Assembly (NCBI GenBank): GCA_021822495.1
Contig: JAKAQO010000001.1
Span: 576,808-640,807 of the forward strand
Length of the DNA stretch: 64,000 nt
Direction: 5' to 3'
DNA from: a bacterium
Lineage (GTDB): Bacteria; Elusimicrobiota; Elusimicrobia; UBA1565; UBA9628
Shown here: piece by piece, positions 15,527-24,160 of the stretch
Position numbering within the stretch: position 1 is the first letter of the stretch
Layout of the letters: every line of letters begins with the position of its first letter
The notes under the pieces: model-generated
Databases searched by the model: none
The model's input: the letters and a program-made list of their open reading frames with translations, nothing else
Told to the model about the DNA's origin: nothing
Translations under genes and position numbers: made by a program

Positions 15527-16615
15527 TTAAAGGCTGGAAGGCTCTCCGTAAAGGCTAAGCCCAATGACAGCCAAAGAGCCAAAAATCGCATTGGGAACCC
15601 AGGCGGCGGCTATCGGCGGGATAAAGCCGCTGGAACCAAGGGCTTTGGATACCTCCATGAGCCATAAGTATAGGAAAGAAAGCATCAGGGCGATGAAAAA
15701 AATTCCCGCTTTGGGAAGGCGTCGAAGTTTCAGCGCAATCGGAATCCCCAATGCGCAGATAATGAAATTGCTAATCGGATAAGCGATTTTAGAATAGGTC
15801 GCCGTTTCAAGCTCAAGCGGAGACACCCCCAAAGCCGCCATTCTCTTTGAATAGCGCTTGAGTTCTCTCAGGCTCATTTCATCCGGATTTTTTGTTCTAG
15901 GGATTAGCTTTTGAGGCGGCACGTCCAAATCGGAAATCTTTTTGTTGAAAACTTCTTCCTGAAGCGCGCCGTTTGAAAAACTTCGGTACACCCCTTGATA
16001 AAAAACCCATTTCTGAAGAGAGGAATCCCATAGCGCTTTTTCGGCGTCGAGTTGAAATTCAACCCCGTCTTTTCCCATTTTTTCAAGCAAGGGACGCTGC
16101 ATAAGCCCTTGGCTTGCGATAAAGACGGTCGCCTGCAAAAATTCATCCGGTGCGCCGATAAGAGCGATGTTGTAATAATGATTCCATTCCCATCCCGGAT
16201 GAATTTTGACCTGCCAGAGGCGTTCGGCTCGCCTAAAACATAAAGGAAACAATGTTTCCTGAAACGCAAAACTAAAAAAGGAAACAATAACAGACGCAAT
16301 AAGAATAGGAATCCAAAAAGAACGAGTCTGAAACCCGCAAGATTCCGCGCCCAGCCATTCTCCGCTTTGAACAAATCCGATCAAGGCCGTCAATGTGGCA
16401 AGGAGTGTCGCCATGGGAATCACGCGGCCCGTCCAATAGGGCACTTCCAACCATAAAAACTCAACAATGACCCCAAAAGAAGCCGCGCTCTTTAAAAGGT
16501 CGTTCATCTTGTCAAACATATCTCCAAGGAAGATGAGAAGAGAAAAAAGGAAAAGTCCAAACAGAAACGGAGCCAGAAAGCGGCGGAACATATAACGAGA
16601 AAAAGTGTTAATCAT
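15527..16615 (-). CDS. lptG: LptG-type permease of the LPS export ABC transporter
   Basis: 362 residues from the ATG at 16615, which overlaps the upstream stop (ATGA); the longer frame lacks support. YjgP/YjgQ-family layout: helices 1-3 at the N-terminus (MFRRFLAPFLFGLFLFSLL onward), a soluble beta-jellyroll-like periplasmic domain in the middle, and three C-terminal helices. LptF and LptG form the membrane part of the LptB2FG pump that extracts lipopolysaccharide from the inner membrane. Paired with lptF directly upstream. The LptB ATPase is not in the window. Assignment as G rather than F rests on order. Confidence 0.85.
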   Translation of the reverse strand: MINTFSRYMFRRFLAPFLFGLFLFSLLIFLGDMFDKMNDLLKSAASFGVIVEFLWLEVPYWTGRVIPMATLLATLTALIGFVQSGEWLGAESCGFQTRSFWIPILIASVIVSFFSFAFQETLFPLCFRRAERLWQVKIHPGWEWNHYYNIALIGAPDEFLQATVFIASQGLMQRPLLEKMGKDGVEFQLDAEKALWDSSLQKWVFYQGVYRSFSNGALQEEVFNKKISDLDVPPQKLIPRTKNPDEMSLRELKRYSKRMAALGVSPLELETATYSKIAYPISNFIICALGIPIALKLRRLPKAGIFFIALMLSFLYLWLMEVSKALGSSGFIPPIAAAWVPNAIFGSLAVIGLSLYGEPSSL

Positions 16616-17697
16616 AAAGTCGAAGATCGAGCGTACAAGAAAATTCCGGCGACTAATCCGGCCGCATCCGCCGCCCAAGGCGCGATATTAGAAATTTTGA
16701 CGTTTCTTCTTCCCATCCCGATGCCTAAACTCAATAGCCCGTAGAACGCAAAAAGAATTCCGAGGCTCAAGGCAAAACTCTTCGCGCGGCTGTCTCGCCC
16801 AAGACCAACCCCAATGGGAACGCTAATGAGGAAAAAAATAAGGGGAGACAACGCTTCGGCGCTTCTGACCGCGAGTTCCACGCGATATTCTCTCTGATGT
16901 TCGGCGCTTGTTTTAGGATTATGGATTCGTTCGAGAAGAGTCCTTGAGTTCATCTCGGGAATATCCATGGAAGAAGCGCCCGCCGCTTCAGTTAAGGGAA
17001 TATCTACCTGATAAGTTTCAAAATGTCCGACCGTAAGTTTAGTTGGATCGGGATTAGGGAAAAAAATCGATCCCGCTTTTAAGACGAGTTTGGCCCCAAG
17101 AGCCTTTTGAACAGTAAGACGTCCCCGGGGCGCGACAATGCGCAAATCGCGAGTTTTGGAAATATCAACGAGATAGACGTTGTTCATCCTCCCGCTTTTT
17201 TTATCAACCTGAGACGCATAGAGCTTCCAATTTCCCAAAACCAGAAAAGACCCGGGTTCAAGATCAATATGATTGATGTGATTTGAAGCGCGCAAATATT
17301 GTTTGCGAAAAGCGTGATAGCCTTCGGGGCTCGCTTTATGATTAAGGTAAAACAAGGTTCCGGAAAGGAAAACGGTGACCACAAAAAAAGGCCATACAAT
17401 ATTCCAAAAAGAGAGCCCACAGCTGCGCATGGCCATAATCTCGCTTCCCTGGGCAAATTCGCCGAAGCTCAAAAGAATGGAAACTAAAAAAGCCATCGGC
17501 AGCGCCAAAGCCATGATAAAGGGCAACAGCCGGGCAAAACAGCCGATGATCCAAAAAATTGAAATCCCCTTCATCACGGCCATGCTAAAGAGCCTTAAAA
17601 AATGGCTCATCATCAAAATTCCGACGAGAACCATCAGACTGAGGAGAAATAGCGGAATAAATTTACGCAATAGATAGCGAGCAATGATAAAAGGCAT
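16612..17697 (-). CDS. lptF: LptF-type permease of the LPS export ABC transporter
   Basis: 361 residues. It starts MPFIIARYLLRKFIPLFLLS and has three N-terminal helices, the conserved coupling region around FAQGSEIMAMRSCGLS, a periplasmic domain (about 105-260) and three C-terminal helices. This is the YjgP/YjgQ family. With LptG it extracts LPS and passes it to the periplasmic bridge. Its presence, with LptG, is the clearest sign of an LPS-type outer membrane. It follows a 15-bp hairpin that separates it from the peroxiredoxin gene. Confidence 0.88.
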   Translation of the reverse strand: MPFIIARYLLRKFIPLFLLSLMVLVGILMMSHFLRLFSMAVMKGISIFWIIGCFARLLPFIMALALPMAFLVSILLSFGEFAQGSEIMAMRSCGLSFWNIVWPFFVVTVFLSGTLFYLNHKASPEGYHAFRKQYLRASNHINHIDLEPGSFLVLGNWKLYASQVDKKSGRMNNVYLVDISKTRDLRIVAPRGRLTVQKALGAKLVLKAGSIFFPNPDPTKLTVGHFETYQVDIPLTEAAGASSMDIPEMNSRTLLERIHNPKTSAEHQREYRVELAVRSAEALSPLIFFLISVPIGVGLGRDSRAKSFALSLGILFAFYGLLSLGIGMGRRNVKISNIAPWAADAAGLVAGIFLYARSSTL

Positions 17698-17703
17698 AAT
17701 TAC

Positions 17704-17757
17704 GCGAGGCGCCTTCTCTCTGACTGAACCGAGAAGGCGCCTCGCTAAGTTTGTTTT
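17704..17757. terminator. strong hairpin between peroxiredoxin and lptF
   Basis: A perfect 15-bp stem (17704-17718 with 17731-17745) and a 12-nt loop. It probably ends the glnN-mrp-peroxiredoxin transcript, which runs leftward. On that strand the stem is followed by a poor U-tract; the T-rich run (TAAGTTTGTTTT) is on the other side. It could also insulate lptF from read-through. Confidence 0.5.
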
Positions 17758-18250
17758 AAGAAAGTTTCTTCAGATGATCTTCGACTTCGGAATAATTGCG
17801 TTCTTTGGCGATGTCTGATTCAACTTTAACCCATGCAACCTTACCGTCTTTCCCAATAAGAACGGTCCCCCTTTGGCTGATATTACCGGCCGGGTGATAA
17901 AAACCGTAAGCCTTAACTGCCACGCGGTGCATATCCGATAAGAGGCGGTGCTTAAGCCCCATTTTCTCCGCCCAAGCTTTATGAGACCAGGTTGAATCAA
18001 CCGAAATAGCAACCACTTCCGCGTATTGAGAAAAGCGCGATAAGTCCTGGGTAAAGCAGACATTTTCTTTAGAGCAGGTCGGGCTCCAATCCAGCGGATA
18101 AAAGAAAAGAGCGACAGGCTTTTTACCCTTATAATCAGCCAAGTGAAAATTGTTTTTGTCTTGATCGGGTAAGGTAAAGTCCGGAGCTAAAGTTCCAACG
18201 GCAATCGGTGTTATTTCCGAAATGGATGGGTTAAGGGTCGTCTGAGTCAT
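17756..18250 (-). CDS. peroxiredoxin (AhpC/TSA family)
   Basis: 164 residues with a strong AGGAGG site. Thioredoxin-fold peroxidase: APDFTLPDQDKNNFHLADYK, then the peroxidatic-cysteine motif FFYPLDWSPTCSKENV, which matches P-x(3)-T-x-x-C in shape. The enzyme reduces hydroperoxides with a thiol partner such as thioredoxin. A likely resolving cysteine is not in the usual C-terminal place. It lies 18 nt after mrp, suggesting a shared transcript with an iron-sulfur carrier that is oxidant-sensitive. Confidence 0.88.
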   Translation of the reverse strand: MTQTTLNPSISEITPIAVGTLAPDFTLPDQDKNNFHLADYKGKKPVALFFYPLDWSPTCSKENVCFTQDLSRFSQYAEVVAISVDSTWSHKAWAEKMGLKHRLLSDMHRVAVKAYGFYHPAGNISQRGTVLIGKDGKVAWVKVESDIAKERNYSEVEDHLKKLS

Positions 18251-18268
18251 GGCACTGCCTCCTTGTTT

Positions 18269-19366
18269 TTAGGCCGCGGCGGCCTTTATTTTGATTTCTA
18301 TGGGTTTTGTTCTTGCTGAAACAATACTAACGCGCGCAGCCACCTGCCGCGCAAGTAAACGAAAAGCCTGGGCCGTCGCGGATTTTTCCAGAGTCACGAT
18401 CGGGCGCCCTGATTCCCCTGCCTCACAAACGGCGGGGTCAAGCGGAATATTTCCTAAAATGGGAATCTCATACTTTTCGGAAACATATCGTCCTCCGCCC
18501 TCCGAGAAAATAGCGCTGGATTTCCCGCAATGAGGGCAGGCAAAACTCCCCATGTTCTCAACCACTCCCAAGAGGGGCACTTTTAGTTTCTCGAACATCG
18601 CGGCCGCTTTTCGAACATCGGATAAGGCAATGGATTGTGGAGTCGTTACCAAAACCGTCCCCACAACCGGAGCCGATTGACAAAGAGAAAGCTGAACATC
18701 TCCCGTCCCCGGAGGCAAATCGATGACTAAATAATCCAAATCTCCCCAGACCACATCCTTTAAAAATTGAACGACGGCGCTGTGGAGCATGGGCCCGCGC
18801 CATATCACCGGAGCGTCGGGGTCCATCAAAAATCCCATGGACATGACTTTGACGCCGAAAGCCTCGGGGGGAATAATTTTTTTATCTTCCCTGACCTCGG
18901 GAGTCAAGTTCCCCACTCCCATCATCTGCGGCTGATTAGGGCCGTAGATATCGGCGTCCAAAAGGCCGACGGAAGCCCCTTCTTGAGCCAAGGCCAAGGC
19001 GAGATTGGCGGACACCGTTGATTTTCCAACTCCCCCTTTTCCGGAAGCGACCGCGATGATGTTTTTAATTCCGGGCGGCAGCACATTTTCAAGACGTGGA
19101 TCTTTTTTAACATCATGGGTCATGCGAATTTGAACATCCACGACTCCGGGAACTTTTCGAACCGCGGCCTTCGCTTCCGCTTCCATCTCCATTTTAAGCG
19201 GGCATGCCGGAGTCGTCAGGACATAGTCAAACGAGACCACCCCTTCTTTGACCTCAAGATTACGAATCATCTGCAAAGACACGATGTCCTTGCGCAGTTC
19301 CGGCTCCTGGCAGGTTTTTAAGGCCTCCCAAATACTTCTTTCCAAGGGGTCGTGAGGAGTATCCAT
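18269..19366 (-). CDS. mrp: Mrp/ApbC-family iron-sulfur cluster carrier ATPase
   Basis: 365 residues. The N-terminal MIP18/DUF59 domain (about 1-95) is followed by a deviant Walker P-loop ASGKGGVGKSTVSANLA, switch motif LLDADIYGPNQP, DLPPGTGDVQL, and the bridging cysteine pair FACPHCGK near residue 275. These proteins bind a transferable 4Fe-4S cluster between two subunits and deliver it to apo-enzymes. The start shares one base with the glnN stop (TAATG), so the two are coupled. Confidence 0.93.
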   Translation of the reverse strand: MDTPHDPLERSIWEALKTCQEPELRKDIVSLQMIRNLEVKEGVVSFDYVLTTPACPLKMEMEAEAKAAVRKVPGVVDVQIRMTHDVKKDPRLENVLPPGIKNIIAVASGKGGVGKSTVSANLALALAQEGASVGLLDADIYGPNQPQMMGVGNLTPEVREDKKIIPPEAFGVKVMSMGFLMDPDAPVIWRGPMLHSAVVQFLKDVVWGDLDYLVIDLPPGTGDVQLSLCQSAPVVGTVLVTTPQSIALSDVRKAAAMFEKLKVPLLGVVENMGSFACPHCGKSSAIFSEGGGRYVSEKYEIPILGNIPLDPAVCEAGESGRPIVTLEKSATAQAFRLLARQVAARVSIVSARTKPIEIKIKAAAA

Positions 19367-21546
19367 TAAATGATAAAAAGCATCTCTCTATATTTGGGAA
19401 CCGACCATAAATAATCTGGAACCAATCCCTCAAGCTCATCAACGGTTTGCCGAAGCGGAATAAACAAAGGTTTTACTTCATCACAATAAAAATAGGCAAG
19501 CTCTTTTGCGTCGCTCAAGGTGGAAGCCTTTTCAAGGCTCTTTTTGAGAGACTCTGTTTCACCCAAAGCTCGCTCAAGCAGGGAGGACGTTTTTTTGAGA
19601 AGTTCCTTCTGAAAGGGAGCCGCTATTTTCCCGTCTTCCAATTTGCCAAGCTTTGACAAGGAATTTGCCAATTGGGTTTGATACTCAATCGCGGCTGGGA
19701 TAAACTGAGTCTGGGCCATTTCCACCATGACCCTAGCCTCGATGTCAATTTCCTTCCAGTATTTATCCTGAAGAACATGATAGCGGGATTCCACCTCGGA
19801 CTCGGATAAGACTTTAAGAGCGCCAAATATCTCAACCGATTTCTTAGAACGCCAGGCCTCGAGAGCATAAGGGGTTGAGGTAATATTGGGCAAACCGCGC
19901 TTCGCGGCTTCTTTCGCCCATTCGGGGGAATAATTATTTCCTTCAAAGCAAACCCCTTTACTCTCCTTGTAAGTTTTGCGAATAACCTCAAGGACAGCCG
20001 CTTTGAGCGGTTTTTTAAGTTTGAGCTGGGCCTCGATTTCTTTTTTTGTCTCAACCAATTGGAAGGCGACAATGGAATTTAAGACCGTGAGTGGGACGGC
20101 ATTGTTGAAGGCAGATCCTACCGCGCGGAACTCAAACTTGTTCCCAGTAAAAGCAAACGGGGAAGTGCGGTTACGGTCGGTATTGTCTCTAAGAACCGCG
20201 GGGAGATGATCAATTCCGAAACTCATCCACTCCGCCTCGGTTCCCTTGGATGTCACGCCTTTCTCAATATCCTCAAGCACGGAAGTCAGCTGTTCTCCAA
20301 GAAAGACCGACATAATCGCAGGAGGGGCTTCATTGGCCCCCAAGCGATGATCGTTCCCGGAAGAGGCAATGGAAGCGCGCAACAGGGCGGAATGTTCCTT
20401 GATGGCCTTGATAATTGAAACCAGGAAAGTTAAAAACTGAAGATTCTCGTGCGGAGTATCGCCGGGAGAAAGAATATTTTTGCCGCTATCGGTCGCTAAG
20501 GACCAATTGCAGTGTTTTCCGCTTCCATTAACTCCGGCAAAAGGCTTTTCATAGAGCAAACACGCCAGATCGTGCCGCGCGGCAACGCGCTTTAAGACAT
20601 CCATGACCATCTGGTTGTGGTCCACGGCGACATTGGTTTCCTCAAACACCGGCGCGCACTCAAATTGATTCGGGGCCACTTCGTTATGGCGGGTTTTAAG
20701 CGGTACGCCAAGTTTGTAAAGCTCGCTTTCCGCATCCGTCATGAATTCAAAAACTCGCTCGCGAATCGAGCCAAAATATTGATCTTCCAGCTGTTGGCCT
20801 TTGGGAGACGGAGCCCCAAAAAGCGTTCGCCCGGTCAAAAGAAGGTCCGAGCGATCTTCGTAATAGCCCCGGTCAATGAGGAAATACTCTTGTTCGGCCC
20901 CTAAAGTCGAATGAACCCGAATGGCCGTTTGATCGAAGTATTTTAAAATTCCAAGGGCCGCTCGGTTGAGAACGTCTATCGAGCGCAAAAGCGGAGTCTT
21001 TGTATCCAAGGATTCTCCGCGATAAGACACAAAGATTGTCGGAATACAAAGAGTGGCTCCGCCGGGAACATCCATTAAAAAGGCCGGGGAAGTCGGATCC
21101 CAGGCCGTGTATCCGCGCGCTTCAAAGGTGCTGCGCAAGCCTCCACTGGGAAAGCTGGAAGCATCCGGCTCCTGCTGAACCAATTGTTTGCCCAGCAAAG
21201 ACTCCAAAACCTTGCCGTTTCCCACCGGATCGATAAAGCTGTCGTGTTTTTCCGCGGTGACCCCGGTCATCGGCTGAAACCAATGGCAGTAGTGAGTCGC
21301 GCCTTTAGACACCGCCCACTTTTTCATCGCCAAGGCAACCGCATTAGCGACGTCAATATCCACTTTTTTGCCGTTTTGAATCGAATCCTGCAATTTCCGA
21401 TAGATTTCCTTGGGAAGAAGAAGTTTCATCGTCTCGGCCCCGAAAACATTACAGCCAAAATAATCAGATATTTTAGACACGCCGGAAGATCGGGCGTTGT
21501 TTAAAAGTTTGGCGGAACTTGATTCTAAGCGGCTGGTATGGGACAT
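19366..21546 (-). CDS. glnN: type III glutamine synthetase
   Basis: 726 residues, the length of GSIII and much longer than GSI (about 450-470). Motifs: NVFGAETMKLLLPKEIY near the start, ahead of the GSIII-specific domain; the catalytic GAEQEYFLIDRGYY; NEVAPNQFECAPVFE; and NGSGKHCNWSLATD. It makes glutamine from glutamate, ammonia and ATP in the cytoplasm. It has AGGAGAA before its start. No GSI is in the window, so it may be the main nitrogen-assimilation enzyme. First gene of the glnN-mrp-peroxiredoxin transcript. Confidence 0.95.
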   Translation of the reverse strand: MSHTSRLESSSAKLLNNARSSGVSKISDYFGCNVFGAETMKLLLPKEIYRKLQDSIQNGKKVDIDVANAVALAMKKWAVSKGATHYCHWFQPMTGVTAEKHDSFIDPVGNGKVLESLLGKQLVQQEPDASSFPSGGLRSTFEARGYTAWDPTSPAFLMDVPGGATLCIPTIFVSYRGESLDTKTPLLRSIDVLNRAALGILKYFDQTAIRVHSTLGAEQEYFLIDRGYYEDRSDLLLTGRTLFGAPSPKGQQLEDQYFGSIRERVFEFMTDAESELYKLGVPLKTRHNEVAPNQFECAPVFEETNVAVDHNQMVMDVLKRVAARHDLACLLYEKPFAGVNGSGKHCNWSLATDSGKNILSPGDTPHENLQFLTFLVSIIKAIKEHSALLRASIASSGNDHRLGANEAPPAIMSVFLGEQLTSVLEDIEKGVTSKGTEAEWMSFGIDHLPAVLRDNTDRNRTSPFAFTGNKFEFRAVGSAFNNAVPLTVLNSIVAFQLVETKKEIEAQLKLKKPLKAAVLEVIRKTYKESKGVCFEGNNYSPEWAKEAAKRGLPNITSTPYALEAWRSKKSVEIFGALKVLSESEVESRYHVLQDKYWKEIDIEARVMVEMAQTQFIPAAIEYQTQLANSLSKLGKLEDGKIAAPFQKELLKKTSSLLERALGETESLKKSLEKASTLSDAKELAYFYCDEVKPLFIPLRQTVDELEGLVPDYLWSVPKYREMLFII

Positions 21547-21628
21547 ATGAATTTTTCTCCTAAATAGTGAAAAGATTCTAACAGCTCTCTGCCTATTTTA
21601 CAAAATTCCGACGCAAAGGAATTGGGAA

Positions 21629-22621
21629 CTAATGGGCCAGGGAGGCAAGCCGTTCCTCGAATTTTTGTTTCACCGAGGTTCCTTCTTCCGGAAGAAGGAA
21701 ATATTTGCTGGCTTTATGCGATAAAATCGTCAAGAATCTAGCGGAAACTCCCGCGCGGCGATATGCGGCCAGTTTATGATGTCCGTCCAACACAAAACCG
21801 GCGAAAAAGGAATGAAAGTTCGCGGCTTTTCCGCTTTGAACCGAGGCCGGAATTGGACGCTGGTAAAGACCCAAAAGAAGGATGCGCGGCCGATCGCCTC
21901 CCGCAATCATCTCTTGATAAATTTTGACGTATTCCTCATTGAGCAAATCCCTCTGCATTAAAGGAACAACAAAATCAAACTGCTTTTCAAGCAAGTTCGA
22001 TTCTGAATGGCGAAAGACCCGCGGGCGCGCGCCTTCATAAAAATTCCAGCCTGGAAGAACCCCTTCTTCCCGCGGGTTTTCAATATTCCAAATCTCAAGA
22101 AATTCGTTATTAAAAAAATAAGAACCTTCGTCGTCTCCAGAGTAGGGGCCGCTGAGCGGAAGAGTTGCGTCAAAAATATCGTATTCGCCCTTTTCCATCA
22201 GCTCCAGTAAAGGTTCCATCTCCCGAATCAACGGCTCATCCAGTGGACGGGGGGTTTGAAAGCTTTTGGGTAAATTGGCGATCTTTTTTTGATTGGACAA
22301 ACGCGGATCGTTTAAAAGCTTAAACCAAAAATGACAAGTATCGCAGTCGTTTCCTATTTCAAATTTGCGAGACCCGTTAATTTCCAAAAAGAGGGAATTC
22401 GCCTCTTCAGGGCGCTTTTCAACCCCAATCTTAAAGAAGCCTTTTCCCTCGCGGACCTTGACTTTAAAAAGGCCTTCGGACAGTTTTTCAACATCAAGCT
22501 TGGAATGAGTTGTTTCTTGTTTCATAGAAAATTCAGCGGTCATCTCAAAATTTAGAGCGCCAGGGCTCCCAATGATGATAACAAAACATCGCTTGTAACG
22601 CAATAAAAAACTTAAATTCAT
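21629..22621 (-). CDS. unknown protein with ParB-like 'DGHHKLAAY' segment
   Basis: 330 residues; the ATG at 22621 is preceded by GGAGGAAG at good distance, which supports this long start despite its hydrophobic first residues. No family is recognised with confidence. Visible points: a CDTC pair near residue 94 (NDCDTCHFWF), acidic middle, and near residue 273 the motif VLDGHHKLAAYRRAG, which resembles the R/H-x-x-A box of ParB/Srx-type domains that bind or hydrolyse nucleotides. No membrane helix beyond the N-terminus. It is divergent from the phosphohexomutase gene, 62 nt away. Confidence 0.7.
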   Translation of the reverse strand: MNLSFLLRYKRCFVIIIGSPGALNFEMTAEFSMKQETTHSKLDVEKLSEGLFKVKVREGKGFFKIGVEKRPEEANSLFLEINGSRKFEIGNDCDTCHFWFKLLNDPRLSNQKKIANLPKSFQTPRPLDEPLIREMEPLLELMEKGEYDIFDATLPLSGPYSGDDEGSYFFNNEFLEIWNIENPREEGVLPGWNFYEGARPRVFRHSESNLLEKQFDFVVPLMQRDLLNEEYVKIYQEMIAGGDRPRILLLGLYQRPIPASVQSGKAANFHSFFAGFVLDGHHKLAAYRRAGVSARFLTILSHKASKYFLLPEEGTSVKQKFEERLASLAH

Positions 22622-22683
22622 TTGTGGCGCTTCCTCCTTTTTGATAACATAATTAGGCTTAGAAACACATAAGAGAGGCCTCT

Positions 22684-24156
22684 ATGATTCGATTTGGAAC
22701 GTCCGGCTGGCGAGCCGTTATCGCTGATGAATTTAATTTTTTCAACGTGCGCAGAGTCGCTTCTGCCCTCGCCAACCATATAAAGGAAAATACTGAATAC
22801 GGAGTTCTCAGCGCGGAATATAAATCCTTCGTCGGTAAAAATTCCCTGCCGCGATTGCCTCTGGTTGTCATCGGATTTGACGGACGATTTTTGTCGGAAG
22901 ATTTTGCCCGCGAGGTCGCCGGAGTATTCGCTCTTGAGGGAATCAAAACAATTCTTGCCGATTGCGATACGCCAACCCCGGTCGTTGGGCACGCTGTTTT
23001 AGCCCACAAAGCCATTGGGGGCGTCGTCATCACGGCTTCTCATAATTCTCCGCAATATAACGGGTTTAAGTGGATGCCTTTCTGGGCCGGATCGGCCCCG
23101 CCGGATGTGACCAGCGATATTGAAAGAAGGCTTGAGCTGATTCAGCACGACGTCAAGGTAATGCCCTTTGAAAAGGCGCTCCAAGAAGCCTGGACTGAAT
23201 CCGCTGATTTCAAAACCTCTTACTCCAAGCATCTCTCCTCCATCATTGACGTCCAAATGATAAAAAAAGCTCGACTAAAAATAGGAGTTGATGTCATGCA
23301 CGGAGCGGCGCGTCATTATCTGCGCCCCTTTTTAGAACACTGCGGCGTTGTGGTGACCGCTCTCCATGAAAACCGCGACGTTCTTTACGACGGGCACTCG
23401 CCCGAACCGGCGCCTGAGAATCTTTCGGAATTATCCGCCTTGATTAAGAAAAACCGTCTCCATTTGGGTCTTGCTTGCGACGGAGACGCCGACCGTTTTG
23501 GGATATTGGATTCGGATGGGGGCTGGATTTCCGCCAATGAAATTTTGGCTTTAGTCCTAGAACACCTCGTCTCAAACCGGGGAATGAAGGGAAAAATCGC
23601 CCGCAGCGTCATGACCTCTCATTTTGTGGACGCCGTCGCCAAATCCCACAGTCTTGATATACGGGAAACGCCGGTGGGTTTTAAATTCATCGGCGAACTT
23701 TTAAGAACGGGTCAATACCTTTTAGGCGGGGAAGAATCGGGAGGGCTCAGTATTCGCAATCATGTCCCGGATAAAGATGGAATCTTAGCCTGCCTTTTAG
23801 TTGCCGAGATGGTCGCTCTCGAAAAGAAATCAATCGCCCAACTGCGCGATCGCTTATTTAAAAAAGTCGGCGCATTCCACAACACGCGGATTAATTATCA
23901 CATGCCGCATTTAAGAGAGCGCTTGGCGCTTGAAGACCGCCTGCACACAAAGCCTCCCCTGGATTTAGCCGGAGGCTCAGTTTGGAGAATTGACGAGTCG
24001 GATGGATTCAAATTCATCCTTCGGGACGGCAGCTGGCTGGGGCTTCGCCCTTCGGGAACGGAATCATCCTTTAGAATCTATGCGGAAGCTTCCACCCCAA
24101 AAAAACTTGAGGCCTTGGTGGATGCGGGAAAAAATCTGTTGGGTAAAAAACAATAA
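22684..24156 (+). CDS. phosphoglucomutase/phosphomannomutase family protein
   Basis: 490 residues. The four-domain alpha-D-phosphohexomutase pattern is complete: IRFGTSGWRAVIAD at the start, the phosphoserine loop ITASHNSPQYNGFK, the magnesium loop ACDGDADRFGILD, the sugar loop LLGGEESGGLS, and the phosphate-binding GLRPSGTESSFRIYAEA. It interconverts hexose 1- and 6-phosphates for glycolysis and for cell-surface polysaccharide. The enolase gene starts 4 nt after its stop. Confidence 0.93.
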   Translation: MIRFGTSGWRAVIADEFNFFNVRRVASALANHIKENTEYGVLSAEYKSFVGKNSLPRLPLVVIGFDGRFLSEDFAREVAGVFALEGIKTILADCDTPTPVVGHAVLAHKAIGGVVITASHNSPQYNGFKWMPFWAGSAPPDVTSDIERRLELIQHDVKVMPFEKALQEAWTESADFKTSYSKHLSSIIDVQMIKKARLKIGVDVMHGAARHYLRPFLEHCGVVVTALHENRDVLYDGHSPEPAPENLSELSALIKKNRLHLGLACDGDADRFGILDSDGGWISANEILALVLEHLVSNRGMKGKIARSVMTSHFVDAVAKSHSLDIRETPVGFKFIGELLRTGQYLLGGEESGGLSIRNHVPDKDGILACLLVAEMVALEKKSIAQLRDRLFKKVGAFHNTRINYHMPHLRERLALEDRLHTKPPLDLAGGSVWRIDESDGFKFILRDGSWLGLRPSGTESSFRIYAEASTPKKLEALVDAGKNLLGKKQ

Positions 24157-24160
24157 GACC

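Noticed and set aside
23990-24160. N-terminal extension of enolase
   Set aside because: Reads inside the phosphohexomutase gene in another frame; the ATG at 24161 matches the conserved enolase start.
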